Both the position numbers and the translations under genes were made by a program. Below, in pieces: positions 1 to 8,490 of a stretch of DNA of 64,000 nt. Positions within the stretch are counted from its first letter, which is position 1. Each line of letters starts with the position of its first letter. Below the pieces are notes generated by a model, which did not search any database, was not told where the DNA came from, and saw only the letters and a program-made list of their open reading frames with translations. The stretch lies in contig JADCFN010000005.1 of assembly GCA_020249505.1 (NCBI GenBank), positions 1 through 64,000 of the forward strand, read 5' to 3'. This DNA is from Roseomonas sp. GTDB taxonomy: Bacteria > Pseudomonadota > Alphaproteobacteria > Acetobacterales > Acetobacteraceae.

Positions 1-234
1 CGCGTGCTCAAACGAAAGCCCCTGATGCAGGCAATGGCCGACAAGATCAGACGCGCTGGGCGACGTAGCCGATATCGGCTGCGAAAACAGACCGCCGAGC
101 CGGTATTCGGTCAGATCAAGCAGCCCAGAGGCTTCCGGCAATTCCTCCTCCGAGGGCTCAACCAGGTCAAAGGCGAATGGGCCATGATCTGCACCGCCCA
201 CAACATCCTCAAGCTCTACAAGGCAACAGGATAA
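1..234 (+). pseudogene. IS1182-like DDE transposase, C-terminal end (cut by window edge)
   Basis: The reading frame is open at the first base, so the gene begins outside the window. The visible 77 residues are the end of a DDE transposase. The segment AEPVFGQIKQ carries the last catalytic Glu, and it is followed by RGFRQFLLRGL and GEWAMICTAHNILKL, the typical close of IS1182-type (DDE_Tnp_1_6) enzymes. Such proteins cut and join the ends of their own element. No terminal inverted repeat could be recognised in the 84 bases between its stop and the next gene. Whether the element is intact cannot be told from here. It may explain how the neighbouring catabolic cluster was assembled, but that is inference. 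Confidence 0.75.
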
Positions 235-318
235 ACAAAGGGGGACACGCACCAGAAACCTTGCTGGGGTCAACGTGAAAAAAAAGCCGACGGCCATTAT
301 CAGACAGGCTCCTAGGGT

Positions 319-1680
319 TTATTTTGGCTGCATAGCGCGCACGAGGTCTGCCACATCCGGCGCATCATCCAGGCGCCAGATCGCATCCCGTAGCGCCGCC
401 GCGCCCACCTTCCCCAAAAGCGGCTCGGCATTGTCGCGATATTTCGCTTCCAATTCATCATCAGAAAGCGGCGCGCCGGGGTCACCCTTCGGCAGAAACA
501 CGGTTTCCGTCAGCTTCGTGCCATCATCCAAGGTGATGGTGACACGCGCCGGAAATTTCGCCGGATAGAGTTTATTCAACTCCGCATCCGGCACCACTTC
601 CGTCCGCGCCAGCACCTGGCGGATCAGCGCATCATGCACACGCCCAGGCGCGAATTGGCGCTGAGTCAATTCCCCATCCACCGCGGCGGCGGCAATGCAA
701 TAGGGCACGGAAACCCGCGCGCCCATCAGCGTGGTGACATCCTTATTGGAGAAATGTGATTTCACCGTGTCATAGGTTTCATTGGTGATGGAGATGATGC
801 GCTTCGGGTCCGGCTTATGCTTGGCGACGATGGCGAGCGTTGCCTGAATGGGCGAATGGCTGGCCAGGATGGAGGGGAAGTATTTGAAGCCGTTTTGCAG
901 AATTTCCCATTCCGTCCCGAGCCCCGCAGTGAGCACGGCTGCTTTCGGTTCCAGCGAAAACGCCGCCAGATAGCCTTTGGGGTGTTCCAGAATACCGGGC
1001 GGGCTGGTCGCGCCAAGCGCCGCCAATTGCGCCGAGAGAATACCATTCAGCGCGGCCTTGCCCGGATGGATGGATTTGGTCATGTCGCCGGATTCAAAGA
1101 AGGTGTTCAGACCCGCTGCCTGCGTGCCCGCAAGGCCAAGTGCGCGTTGCACACCATCTGCATCCAGTCCCATGGCATGCGCCGCACCGGCTGCGGCACC
1201 GAAGGTTCCATTGGTCGCAGTGGAATGCCAGAAACGATAATGCGTTGGCATCACCGCCATGCCGACACGCACCGCCACTTCATAACCCGCCACCAGCGCC
1301 GCCAGCATGGCGCGGCCGGAAAGCCCACGCGCTTCGGCCAGGGCAAGCGCGGTTGGCACCATCACTGACCCCACATGCAATAAGGCGCGTTTATGCGTGT
1401 CATCATTATCGGCGGCATTGATGAGGATACCATTGGCGAGTGCCGCGAAAGCAGGCTGCACCGCAGCACCCTTGGTCCCCATGACATGCGCGCCGGGCGC
1501 GCCGGGATAAAGCGCCGCAATATCGCGCGCGATGCGGGATTTTTCAGCATCCTCTGTCCAGGCCGCCATGGCGCAACCCAGCGCATCCAGCACCAGCCGC
1601 GCCGCTTGGCGCATGACTTCTGGCGGCAGCGCATCCGGCTCGATACCAGCCGTAAATTCGGCAAGGGCGCGCGTGGTCAT
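319..1680 (-). CDS. MmgE/PrpD family protein (first copy)
   Basis: A 453-residue member of the MmgE/PrpD family, which includes 2-methylcitrate dehydratase and cis-aconitate decarboxylase; length is normal. Recognisable blocks are NAADNDDTHKRALLHVGS (about residues 88-105), the WHSTATNGTFGAAAG block, the MTKSIHPGKAALNG block and KYFPSILASHSPIQA. The reaction is probably dehydration or decarboxylation of a small polycarboxylate, but the exact substrate cannot be read from sequence. Its ATG overlaps the stop of the upstream minus-strand gene (ATGA), so the two are translationally coupled. A second MmgE/PrpD lies at 4966-6330, and the two bracket a catabolic cluster. Confidence 0.85.
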   Translation of the reverse strand: MTTRALAEFTAGIEPDALPPEVMRQAARLVLDALGCAMAAWTEDAEKSRIARDIAALYPGAPGAHVMGTKGAAVQPAFAALANGILINAADNDDTHKRALLHVGSVMVPTALALAEARGLSGRAMLAALVAGYEVAVRVGMAVMPTHYRFWHSTATNGTFGAAAGAAHAMGLDADGVQRALGLAGTQAAGLNTFFESGDMTKSIHPGKAALNGILSAQLAALGATSPPGILEHPKGYLAAFSLEPKAAVLTAGLGTEWEILQNGFKYFPSILASHSPIQATLAIVAKHKPDPKRIISITNETYDTVKSHFSNKDVTTLMGARVSVPYCIAAAAVDGELTQRQFAPGRVHDALIRQVLARTEVVPDAELNKLYPAKFPARVTITLDDGTKLTETVFLPKGDPGAPLSDDELEAKYRDNAEPLLGKVGAAALRDAIWRLDDAPDVADLVRAMQPK

Positions 1681-2327
1681 CGTGTTTCTTCCTTCTGGGG
1701 CGCTGCTGGTGAGGCGTAAATCAGGCTGTAAAAACTGGCGGGGTCCGATACCCCTTGGGCCACAAGCGCTGCATTGATCATCTCAGCATTCGTGCCTTCA
1801 ACCACGATGATCGTGGCGAAGGACCCATCGCCCCCTGGGCGCAGTTTTTCTTCTGGGCTTGGCACGGTGACGGTCGGATCAGCGCGCCATATCCGCACGC
1901 GCGTCACACCCGGCTGTTTAAGCATTGCAGATAACTGCGCTTCCAGCCCCATCGCTGGTGCTTCTTGTTGCGCGATCAGCGCCAGCATGCCGCCGGCTCC
2001 GGCCTGCCCCTCATCCAAGGCCACGCGGCAAATACTACGTGACATGGTGCGGAAATGCGCCATGATGCGCGCGGTCCAATCCGTAGGCTCCGCCAAGCGC
2101 TTGAGATACGGCGCGGAGCACAGCACTTGCGGTGTCGCGGTTTCGTAAAAGGTGAGAAATTCCGCGCGCGGGCCATTCAGGCGGCGATAGCGCCGGGCAG
2201 AGAGAAACCCCGGAATGCCAAGCCGATCCGGCACGTGATCCTGCTGATACCAGGCTTCATAATCACGCCGATCACAAGCAGGCGCGATATCATTCATCAC
2301 GCAAAGCAAACCGCCATCCTTGGCCAT
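1677..2327 (-). CDS. EthD-like dimeric alpha/beta-barrel protein
   Basis: About 216 residues. The N-terminal half reads like the EthD/DUF4286-type ferredoxin-fold family: DRRDYEAWYQQDHVPDRLG then IPGFLSARRYR, with the conserved His in QDHVPDRL. The second half (about residues 110-215) looks like a repeat of the same fold, with VTRVRIWRAD and FATIIVVEG. The ATG at 2327 was chosen because the conserved region starts just after it, although the frame is open for another 36 codons. It is coupled to the MmgE/PrpD gene by an ATGA overlap. Relatives are small accessory proteins in degradation operons with no fixed activity. It could help handle the intermediate used by its neighbours, but this is not shown. 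Confidence 0.6.
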   Translation of the reverse strand: MAKDGGLLCVMNDIAPACDRRDYEAWYQQDHVPDRLGIPGFLSARRYRRLNGPRAEFLTFYETATPQVLCSAPYLKRLAEPTDWTARIMAHFRTMSRSICRVALDEGQAGAGGMLALIAQQEAPAMGLEAQLSAMLKQPGVTRVRIWRADPTVTVPSPEEKLRPGGDGSFATIIVVEGTNAEMINAALVAQGVSDPASFYSLIYASPAAPQKEETR

Positions 2328-2456
2328 ACTGTTCCATCCCTTACTTTCCGGCGCCGAGTATTGCCCCTGTTGCGCGCCAGGGAAAGCGGCGCCCGTACTG
2401 GACAGATAGGGTGCGCCCGTCCACGATAAGCGCAAGAAGAGGGGAGGAACGCCACC

Positions 2457-3422
2457 ATGAAAAGACGTTCATTTATCGCTGTCGGCGGCGCGCTACTTGC
2501 CGCACCGAGTATTGTGAGCGCGCAAGGCACCTGGGTGGCGACACGCCCCATCCGCTTCATCGTGCCCTGGCCGCCCGCCGGCACCACGGATATTGTCGCG
2601 CGGATGATTGCGCCGGCCTTGCAGGAAGCGCTTGGCCAAAACGTGATCATCGAAAACCGCGCCGGTGCGGCCGGCCTGATCGGTACGGAAGCCATTGTGC
2701 GCGCCGATCCTGATGGCCATGCCTTCGGCTTCATCATCAGCACCCATGCCGCCAATGCGCATCTGGTGAAGAACCACCCCTTCGATGCGGTGCGCGACAT
2801 CACGCCAATAATTCATGTGGCGAATGTCCATAACATCCTCTGCATCAACAACAACCTGCCACCGCGCACCGTGCCGGAGCTGATAACTTGGGGCCGGACC
2901 AATCCACTCGCCTTCGCATCATCTGGCACCGGGACTTCGACGCATATTAGTGGAGAGATGTTCCGCCTTGCCACGGGGCTCACCATGACCCATGTGCCAT
3001 ATCGCGGCGGCGCGCCGGCCTTGACGGACCTCATGGCCGGCAATGTGCCGATCATGTTCGCCAATGCCACATCCGCGCTGCCGCATGTGCGGGGTGGACG
3101 GATACGCGCGCTGGGTGTGACGGCGGCGCAGCGCCTACCTTTCCTGCCGGAAGCGCCCACCATCGCCGAAGCTGCCATCCCCGGTTACCAGATTGCCGAA
3201 TGGTACGGCATTGTGGGGCCGCGCGGCATGCCCCACGCTGCGGCGCAACGCCTCAATAGCTTGATTGGTGGCATCATCACCGCGCCAGAGATGCGCCAAA
3301 AGCTGCTCGATTCCGGCGCGGAAGTTGTGGGCGGCACGGCGGATGCTTTTGGTACGCTCATCACCAATGATGTCGCGCGCTATGGGCAGGTCATCCGCGA
3401 AGCTGGGATCACCGCGGAATGA
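2457..3422 (+). CDS. Tripartite tricarboxylate transporter receptor (Bug/TctC family)
   Basis: A 321-residue periplasmic solute-binding protein. It has an N-terminal signal (KRRSFIAVGGALLAAPSIVSA) with a twin-arginine flavour. The family start RPIRFIVPWPPAGTTDIVAR follows, then NVIIENRAGAAG, GTGTSTHISGEMF and HVPYRGGAPALTDLMAGNV. Bug proteins bind organic acids and either feed TctAB permeases or act as sensors. No TctA or TctB is encoded nearby, which is common for these 'orphan' receptors in proteobacteria. A strong ribosome-binding site (GGGAGGA) precedes the ATG by 9 bases. Its stop overlaps the start of the SDR gene (ATGA), so it heads a plus-strand operon running to 6330. Confidence 0.9.
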   Translation: MKRRSFIAVGGALLAAPSIVSAQGTWVATRPIRFIVPWPPAGTTDIVARMIAPALQEALGQNVIIENRAGAAGLIGTEAIVRADPDGHAFGFIISTHAANAHLVKNHPFDAVRDITPIIHVANVHNILCINNNLPPRTVPELITWGRTNPLAFASSGTGTSTHISGEMFRLATGLTMTHVPYRGGAPALTDLMAGNVPIMFANATSALPHVRGGRIRALGVTAAQRLPFLPEAPTIAEAAIPGYQIAEWYGIVGPRGMPHAAAQRLNSLIGGIITAPEMRQKLLDSGAEVVGGTADAFGTLITNDVARYGQVIREAGITAE

Positions 3423-4192
3423 CCGCGCCGCTTTCTGGTAAGATTGCGCTTGTCAGCGGCGCAAGCCGCGGGATAGGCGCTGCCATCGCCCGCACCCTGG
3501 CGCGTGATGGCGCCAAGTTAGTGCTGCTGGCGCGCAGTGAGGCCGATATGCAGAAGGTTGCCGCCGATTGCGGCGCGGATTGCGTGGTGGTGCCCGGTGA
3601 TTTGCGCGAAGATGCCGCCGCCAAAGCAGCGGTGGAAGCCGCCACCCAGCGCTTCGGCGCCTTGGATATTCTTGTCCATAGCGCAGGTGCGACAAAGCGC
3701 GGCGATTTCCTCACGCTTTCCGATGATGATTGGGCGGATGGCTATGCGCTAAAATTGTTTGGCGCTGTGCGGCTTGCACGCGCTGCCTGGCCACATTTGT
3801 GCAAGGCGAAGGGCGCCGTTGTGAACATAGGTGGCGTTGGCGGGCGTTTGGCGAGTGCGGATTTCACCATTGGCGGTTCGGTCAATGCGGCGCTCATGAA
3901 TTTCACCAAGGCGCTTGCGGATCGCGGCGTGGCGGATGGTGTGCGCGTCAACCTCATCAATCCCGGCAATATTCATACGGATCGGCTGACGCATCGCATC
4001 CGAACCCGCGCCAAGGAATTGGGCGCGGATGATGCTGCGGCAGCGGCTGATCTGGCACGCGAAGCCGGCATCAAACGCTTCGCCACGCCTGAGGAAATTG
4101 CCGAGGTCGTCAGCTTCCTGGTCAGCGACCGCGCGAGCTATGTGCAAGGCACGCTGATGGATGTGGATGGCGGTTGGCTGCGGGCGGTTTAA
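3419..4192 (+). CDS. SDR-fold protein lacking the catalytic tetrad
   Basis: A 257-residue short-chain dehydrogenase/reductase fold. The cofactor motif is intact (SGASRGIG, residues 13-20) and the C-terminal signature is present (VSFLVSDRASYVQGT then DVDGG). The catalytic tetrad is not. The expected Ser region reads NIGGVGG (136-142), and where Tyr-x-x-x-Lys should be there is G152-S-V-N156 preceded by TIG. The Asn position reads YALKLFG. The surrounding pattern GGSVNAALMNFTKALA is well ordered, so this looks like a conserved subfamily rather than decay. It may bind NAD(P) and act on an unusual substrate or serve a non-redox role. It sits between the TctC-type receptor and a cyclase in one operon. 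Confidence 0.85.
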   Translation: MTAPLSGKIALVSGASRGIGAAIARTLARDGAKLVLLARSEADMQKVAADCGADCVVVPGDLREDAAAKAAVEAATQRFGALDILVHSAGATKRGDFLTLSDDDWADGYALKLFGAVRLARAAWPHLCKAKGAVVNIGGVGGRLASADFTIGGSVNAALMNFTKALADRGVADGVRVNLINPGNIHTDRLTHRIRTRAKELGADDAAAAADLAREAGIKRFATPEEIAEVVSFLVSDRASYVQGTLMDVDGGWLRAV

Positions 4193-4207
4193 GGAAAGGA
4201 AAGCGAC

Positions 4208-4948
4208 ATGTGCGACAAGGCAAAAGAACGCGGGCTTGGCTGGCGCGGCTGGATGCCCTTGCCTCCCCGGACGGAAACCACAGCGCTCGGCCCCTGGTTG
4301 GACCTGACGCACCCGATAGATGAGGCGATGCCGCGTGTGCCAACCTTCGGCCCGCCCAAGGTGAAGAAGCTGTTCTGCCTGCCCGCCGATCCGTTGACGA
4401 TGACGAGCTTTGAGATGGTGGTGCATACCGGCACGCATGTTGATGCGCCCTGCCATTTCTACAGCGATGGGCCAAGCATGGAACAAGTGCCGTTGGAACG
4501 CTGGAATGGCCCGGGCGTTGTTTGGCGCTTTGATCTGCCGCCCAATAGCCTAATTGAACCGGAACATCTGGAAGCCGCGCGCCCCTTGCTGCGCCCCGGC
4601 GATATCCTGGCGCTGGACACGGGTTCTTCGCCGCACATCAATACGCCCGCCTATGATGCGCATCCGTGCCTTAGTTTGGCAGCGGCGGATTGGATTGTGG
4701 CGAAGCAGGTAAAGCTGCTCGCCTGTGATTTCCCAACCCCTGATCTGCCCGTGCATCGTCGCCCACCCGAGGGCTTTACCTGGCCCGTGCATCAGCGCCT
4801 ATTGCGTGACGGTGTGCTGATTTGTGAGCATTTGCGCGGGCCGCGCCCGCTTGCCGGCAAGCGCGTGGAATTCATCTTTGGCGCGCTTTCCATCACCGGA
4901 TCGGATGGCGCGCCGGCACGCGTCATGGCGCGTGAAATCGCTGACTAA
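4208..4948 (+). CDS. Cyclase family protein (kynurenine formamidase-like metal hydrolase)
   Basis: A 246-residue member of the cyclase family (PF04199). The metal-binding signature is HTGTHVDAPCHF (about residues 78-89), followed by GPSMEQVPLERW. The family hydrolyses amides or lactones using Zn or Mn; kynurenine formamidase is the best known. Here the context (MmgE/PrpD, SDR-like, TctC receptor) points to an organic acid or lactone rather than tryptophan breakdown. The ATG has an AAGGAAA-type ribosome-binding site. It lies 15 bases after the SDR stop and 17 bases before the second MmgE/PrpD start, so the genes are co-transcribed. The N-terminal 25 residues are poorly conserved. Confidence 0.85.
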   Translation: MCDKAKERGLGWRGWMPLPPRTETTALGPWLDLTHPIDEAMPRVPTFGPPKVKKLFCLPADPLTMTSFEMVVHTGTHVDAPCHFYSDGPSMEQVPLERWNGPGVVWRFDLPPNSLIEPEHLEAARPLLRPGDILALDTGSSPHINTPAYDAHPCLSLAAADWIVAKQVKLLACDFPTPDLPVHRRPPEGFTWPVHQRLLRDGVLICEHLRGPRPLAGKRVEFIFGALSITGSDGAPARVMAREIAD

Positions 4949-4965
4949 ACCGAAGGAAATGTCCC

Positions 4966-6330
4966 ATGGGTGAAGCTGTTTCTGCCACGCAAATCCTGGG
5001 ACGTTTCATCGCTGAATCGCGCTTTGATTCTCTGCCCGAGGCGCTGCGGCATGAAGGGCGGCGTTCCATCCTCAATCACGTGGGCTGCGCCTTGGGTGTT
5101 GCGCGTGATCCTGCGGTAATTACAGCGCTTGAGATCATGCGCGAAGCTTCAGGCAAGCCACGCGCCACCGTACTGGGCCAGTGCGATCGGCTTGGTGTGA
5201 TGGAAGCGGCTTTCGTCAATGCCATCGCTTCGAACTTGCTCGATTATGATGACACGCATCTGAATACCGTGATCCACCCAAGCGCGCCGGTTGCCCCGGT
5301 GGCCTTTGCACTTGGTGAGGAAGCTGGCGCCAGTGGCGCTGAGGTTTTGCACGCCTTCCTGCTGGGCGGGGAAATCGCCTGCCGCATCGGCAATGCAGTC
5401 TCTCCTGGGCATTACGCGCGGGGCTGGCACATTACCGCAAGTTGCGGGGTGTTTGGCGCGGCGGCGGCGGCGGCGCGGCTGATGCGGTTATCAGTGGAAG
5501 AAACCACGCATGCGCTGGGCATTGCCGCCAGCCAATCCGGCAGCATCGTCGAAAACCTGGCGACGGCGGCGAAGAATATCGGCGTGGGCAATGCGGCGCG
5601 GAATGGCATTCTGGCTGCGCGCTTTGCCGCCCGTGGCTATCGCGCCGCGCCGCTTGCCATTGAAGGGCCTCTGGGCTGGGCGCGTGCCATGGGAGATGAA
5701 CCCGTGCTGGCTGAGATCACCGAAGGGCTTGGCCAGCGCTGGGAAATCGCGCGCAATACCTACAAGCCCTATGCGGCGGGGATTGTCTTTCACGCAGTGA
5801 TTGATGCCTGCCTGGCGCTGTGCGAACAGCTTGGCGAAGCGGTCACGCAAATCAAAAGCGTGACAGTTGCCGGCGATGCACTTTTGCTGGCGCGCGGGGA
5901 TCGCGTAGTGCGCAATGAACGCGACACGCGCGTCAGCATTCATCACTGCGCCGCGATTGCCCTGCTGCTGGGTCGCGCCGATGTCGCGGATTTTGAAATG
6001 CCTGCGGTGCGGAACCCTGCCCTTGCGGCGCTGCGCGCCAAAGTGGTGGCGGAATGCGATGCCAGCCTGCCGCGTGGGGCTGCGCGTGTGACCATCATGC
6101 TGATTGATGGCAGTACGCATCAGTCCTATGTCGAACACCCGCGCGGCAGTGCTGAACGCCCGCTGAGTGACACGGAACTTGCCGCGAAATACCGCGCCAA
6201 TGCGGCGCTTGGCGGCACTACTGCGGATGTAGAAGGACAGATCACAGCACTTTGGGCGTTGGACCAGGCGGCGTCCATCGCGCCGCTGATGACGCTGCTC
6301 AGTAGCCCGGCGCGCAATGCAGCAGGGTAA
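4966..6330 (+). CDS. MmgE/PrpD family protein (second copy)
   Basis: A 454-residue paralogue of the protein at 319-1680. Family blocks are NLLDYDDTHLNTVIHPSAPV (about residues 88-107), GWHITASCGVFGAAAAAARL, the KNIGVGNAARNGILAARFAA region and NTYKPYAAGIVFHAVID. The aspartates of the YDDTH block correspond to the conserved acid cluster of the family. Function is probably a lyase on a carboxylated substrate. The two copies differ across most of their length, so this is an old divergence and not a recent tandem duplication. It is the last gene of the plus-strand operon and overlaps the 3' end of the convergent gene by 32 bases. Confidence 0.85.
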   Translation: MGEAVSATQILGRFIAESRFDSLPEALRHEGRRSILNHVGCALGVARDPAVITALEIMREASGKPRATVLGQCDRLGVMEAAFVNAIASNLLDYDDTHLNTVIHPSAPVAPVAFALGEEAGASGAEVLHAFLLGGEIACRIGNAVSPGHYARGWHITASCGVFGAAAAAARLMRLSVEETTHALGIAASQSGSIVENLATAAKNIGVGNAARNGILAARFAARGYRAAPLAIEGPLGWARAMGDEPVLAEITEGLGQRWEIARNTYKPYAAGIVFHAVIDACLALCEQLGEAVTQIKSVTVAGDALLLARGDRVVRNERDTRVSIHHCAAIALLLGRADVADFEMPAVRNPALAALRAKVVAECDASLPRGAARVTIMLIDGSTHQSYVEHPRGSAERPLSDTELAAKYRANAALGGTTADVEGQITALWALDQAASIAPLMTLLSSPARNAAG

Positions 6331-6760
6331 AGCCGGCCGAGGTGATCACCAGATCAATCTTATCCGGTGTGGTCCAGCCGATATCCTGCTCCTTACTGCG
6401 CGGATCCTGATCATCAAACTCTGGCGGCCCGAAGCGTGTGATCAATCTTTGGCGCAGAAGATCGCCCTGCGCTGCAGCGCCACGGCCTGAAACGCACGCC
6501 AAGCCACCGGTTTTTATGTCGAAGCCGAAGGCGATATTCATACGCAGCCCCTCCACATTGAAGGTGCCGCGCGCGCGATATTCCACCCGCGTATCCATCA
6601 TCCGCCGCTCGGCGGCCGGCAGGCTGCGTACCGCGCGGCGCGATGCAGTTACCGCTTGCGCTTCCGTCATGCCCCAGCGCGTATATTCCCAGGCAGCATC
6701 AGCTGGCGGCGCGAACGCCAGCAGCATCACTACGATCAGGCCATGGCGGGCCAATTTCAT
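6299..6760 (-). CDS. Secreted hypothetical protein
   Basis: A 153-residue protein not recognised from family knowledge. It has a clear Sec signal peptide: positively charged start, LIVVMLLAFAPPADA, with likely cleavage after ADA. Visible features of the mature part are WGMTEAQAVTASRRAVR, a pattern seen in several uncharacterised secreted proteins, and two cysteines near positions 92 and 150 that could form a disulphide. It is probably periplasmic. It is monocistronic, converges on the MmgE/PrpD operon and overlaps it tail to tail by 32 bases. It has no apparent link to the neighbouring arginine genes. Confidence 0.7.
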   Translation of the reverse strand: MKLARHGLIVVMLLAFAPPADAAWEYTRWGMTEAQAVTASRRAVRSLPAAERRMMDTRVEYRARGTFNVEGLRMNIAFGFDIKTGGLACVSGRGAAAQGDLLRQRLITRFGPPEFDDQDPRSKEQDIGWTTPDKIDLVITSAGFTLLHCAPGY

Positions 6761-6872
6761 GCGGCATTTCCGGGCGGCGCCCGACCTCTGACTTTCCTTG
6801 CTTGCCTATAGCGCGAAATGCGTAGCCTTGCGCGGGGCGAGCCGGGCGTTTGGAGAATGCGCTTGGCGTATC

Positions 6873-7850
6873 TCATGGCCAAACAGGCACGCCATCCAGC
6901 CCCGCAGTTTCTGGCAGACCGCAAATCAGATTCGCATTCTGCACCGCTTGGCCGGCCGCCCCCTTACCGAGGTTATCAACCACGCCCATTGCGATCACCA
7001 AGTTGCGCTCTGGGTCCGCCGCGTAGCTGATGAACGCAAGGTTCGAACCGGTAGCCCATTTGGTCTGCGGTGGCTTGTCGGTCACGCGAACAAAGGCCCG
7101 CCCAGCATAGAAGCGCCGCGCCGCGTCCAAGCACTGGTCCGTGGTAGCGCGGCCTCGGCAGTAAATGGTCGCGAGTATGCCACGGGTCATCGGCACCAGG
7201 TGCGGCGTAAACACCAGCCCGGCCGCGCTGCTGCCACTCAGCCGCTCAATCGTCCTAGCCATCTCGGGCATGTGGGTGTGCTTCAGCAGACCATAGGGCA
7301 CCAGGTTCTCATTGCTCTCGGCATAGCCGAATCTGCTGTCGCCGCCGCCCCGACCAGCGCCGGAAATACCGGTCTTGGCGTCAATCACGATGTTGCCGGG
7401 TTCGATCAACTTATTGGCCAGCAATGGCGCGAGTGCTGTCAGCGCCGCCGCTGGAAAACACCCGGGATTGGCAATGCGAGTCTGACCCGCGATCTGCGCT
7501 GGCCAGATGTCGGCCAAACCATAGACCCAATCTTCAATATAGCGGTGGTCGCCGCCGATATCGACGATCTTCACGCCCTTGGGGACACGCGCCAGCGCCT
7601 CGGCCGAACTGCCCGTAGGCAGTGAGGCAAACAGCACATCGAGCTTCGGGAGCATCGCCGGGTCCCATTTCTCGATCATCATTTCGGCCAGCTTTGCTGG
7701 CGCACCGGGGAAGCGGTCCCCCAAGCGGCTGCCGGCGCTGCCTTCGCCTGCAGCGTAGACCAGTTCGAAAGCCGGGTGGTTTGCGACCAGGCGCATCGCT
7801 TCGCCCCCGCCAAAGCCGCTGATGCCGACAATACCAATGCGAATGCTCAT
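6873..7850 (-). CDS. argC: N-acetyl-gamma-glutamyl-phosphate reductase
   Basis: A 325-residue ArgC. The N-terminal NADP fold starts IRIGIVGISGFGGGEAMRL. The catalytic Cys lies in IANPGCFPAA (about residues 145-154). The domain after it shows AKTGISGAGRGGG, FTPHLVPMTRGILATIYC and the C-terminal GVVDNLGKGAAGQAVQN. It reduces N-acetylglutamyl phosphate to the semialdehyde in arginine synthesis. Its start overlaps the stop of the upstream GNAT gene (ATGA). Both lie downstream of a leader ORF with four consecutive Arg codons and an intrinsic terminator (8421-8601), so expression is very likely controlled by arginyl-tRNA supply. argJ is encoded separately at 13440. Confidence 0.95.
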   Translation of the reverse strand: MSIRIGIVGISGFGGGEAMRLVANHPAFELVYAAGEGSAGSRLGDRFPGAPAKLAEMMIEKWDPAMLPKLDVLFASLPTGSSAEALARVPKGVKIVDIGGDHRYIEDWVYGLADIWPAQIAGQTRIANPGCFPAAALTALAPLLANKLIEPGNIVIDAKTGISGAGRGGGDSRFGYAESNENLVPYGLLKHTHMPEMARTIERLSGSSAAGLVFTPHLVPMTRGILATIYCRGRATTDQCLDAARRFYAGRAFVRVTDKPPQTKWATGSNLAFISYAADPERNLVIAMGVVDNLGKGAAGQAVQNANLICGLPETAGLDGVPVWP

Positions 7851-8395
7851 GATGGTTTCCTATTGCTGGAGTGCTCGTTGCCTGCGGCGTCGAGGCGCTT
7901 GCTCATGTATACGGTCGCACCGAACTGCGGGTGCTCTTCCTCGCGATCAACCCGATAGCCGAGCCTGCCGTAGAGTCGGAGATTCTCGGCAAACCGCGCG
8001 TTGGTGTAGAGCCGCATCTCGCTCAGGTTGAGAGAGCGGGCGACTTCCTCCGCATGCGCCATCAGCGCGCTGCCATGGCCACAGCTCTGATGGGTGGGTA
8101 ACACCGCGACATTGACGATCAGCAGGTGATCAGCCTTAGGCGCCATTTCGATCAGCGCCACGGCTTCGCCATCCACGCGCAGCAGATCTACGAGGTGTTC
8201 ACGCAGTGCCGCATCATAATCGGCGGTCATCGGTCGCGGCTCACGCCCAAGGATGGGCACCCACTTCGCGTAAGCCGCGCGGGTCAATTCGCGGACGGTC
8301 GCTGCATCAGCGGTGATGGCGCGCCGCACTGTTTTGTGCCCGCCATCTTTAGATGCTTGTGAAGGATCGGAGTGGGCGGAGTTGCTGTTTCGCAC
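7847..8395 (-). CDS. GNAT-family N-acetyltransferase in the argC operon
   Basis: About 182 residues. The GTG at 8395 is preferred because AGGAGA sits 6 bases upstream; the frame runs on to a TTG at 8419 without a better site. The GNAT core is seen as VNVAVLPTHQSCGHGSALM (acetyl-CoA loop, with QSCGHGSA in place of the usual Q/RxxGxG/A) and LYTNARFAENLRLYGRLGY. It is the first structural gene behind the arginine attenuator and overlaps argC. That makes a role in arginine or acetyl-glutamate metabolism attractive, but bifunctional ArgJ already supplies N-acetylglutamate. The substrate is unknown. The N-terminal 25 residues are Ser-rich and probably disordered. Confidence 0.8.
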   Translation of the reverse strand: MRNSNSAHSDPSQASKDGGHKTVRRAITADAATVRELTRAAYAKWVPILGREPRPMTADYDAALREHLVDLLRVDGEAVALIEMAPKADHLLIVNVAVLPTHQSCGHGSALMAHAEEVARSLNLSEMRLYTNARFAENLRLYGRLGYRVDREEEHPQFGATVYMSKRLDAAGNEHSSNRKPS

Positions 8396-8420
8396 GGTGT
8401 TCTCCTGTGATCTGGGCAAA

Positions 8421-8453
8421 GAAAAACCCCCGAGGCCAGGGGCTGCGGGGGTT
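8421..8453 (-). terminator. Intrinsic terminator of the arg leader (attenuator)
   Basis: On the minus strand the transcript contains AACCCCCG, a 13-base loop region, then CGGGGGTT running into further Us. This is an 8-bp GC-rich stem with a U tract. It lies 37 bases past the leader stop codon and 25 bases before the GTG of the GNAT gene, exactly where an attenuator terminator belongs. Its 5' arm overlaps bases 8441-8447, which can instead pair with 8530-8536 (7 bp), giving a mutually exclusive antiterminator. Confidence 0.85.
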
Positions 8454-8490
8454 CAAAGATGCGGGCTGATGCCGCCTCGGCGGTGGACCG

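Noticed and set aside
3861-3920. Sequencing error as the cause of the missing SDR active site
   Set aside because: The frame is uninterrupted on both sides and the altered segment is a clean in-frame substitution of several codons, not a local frameshift.
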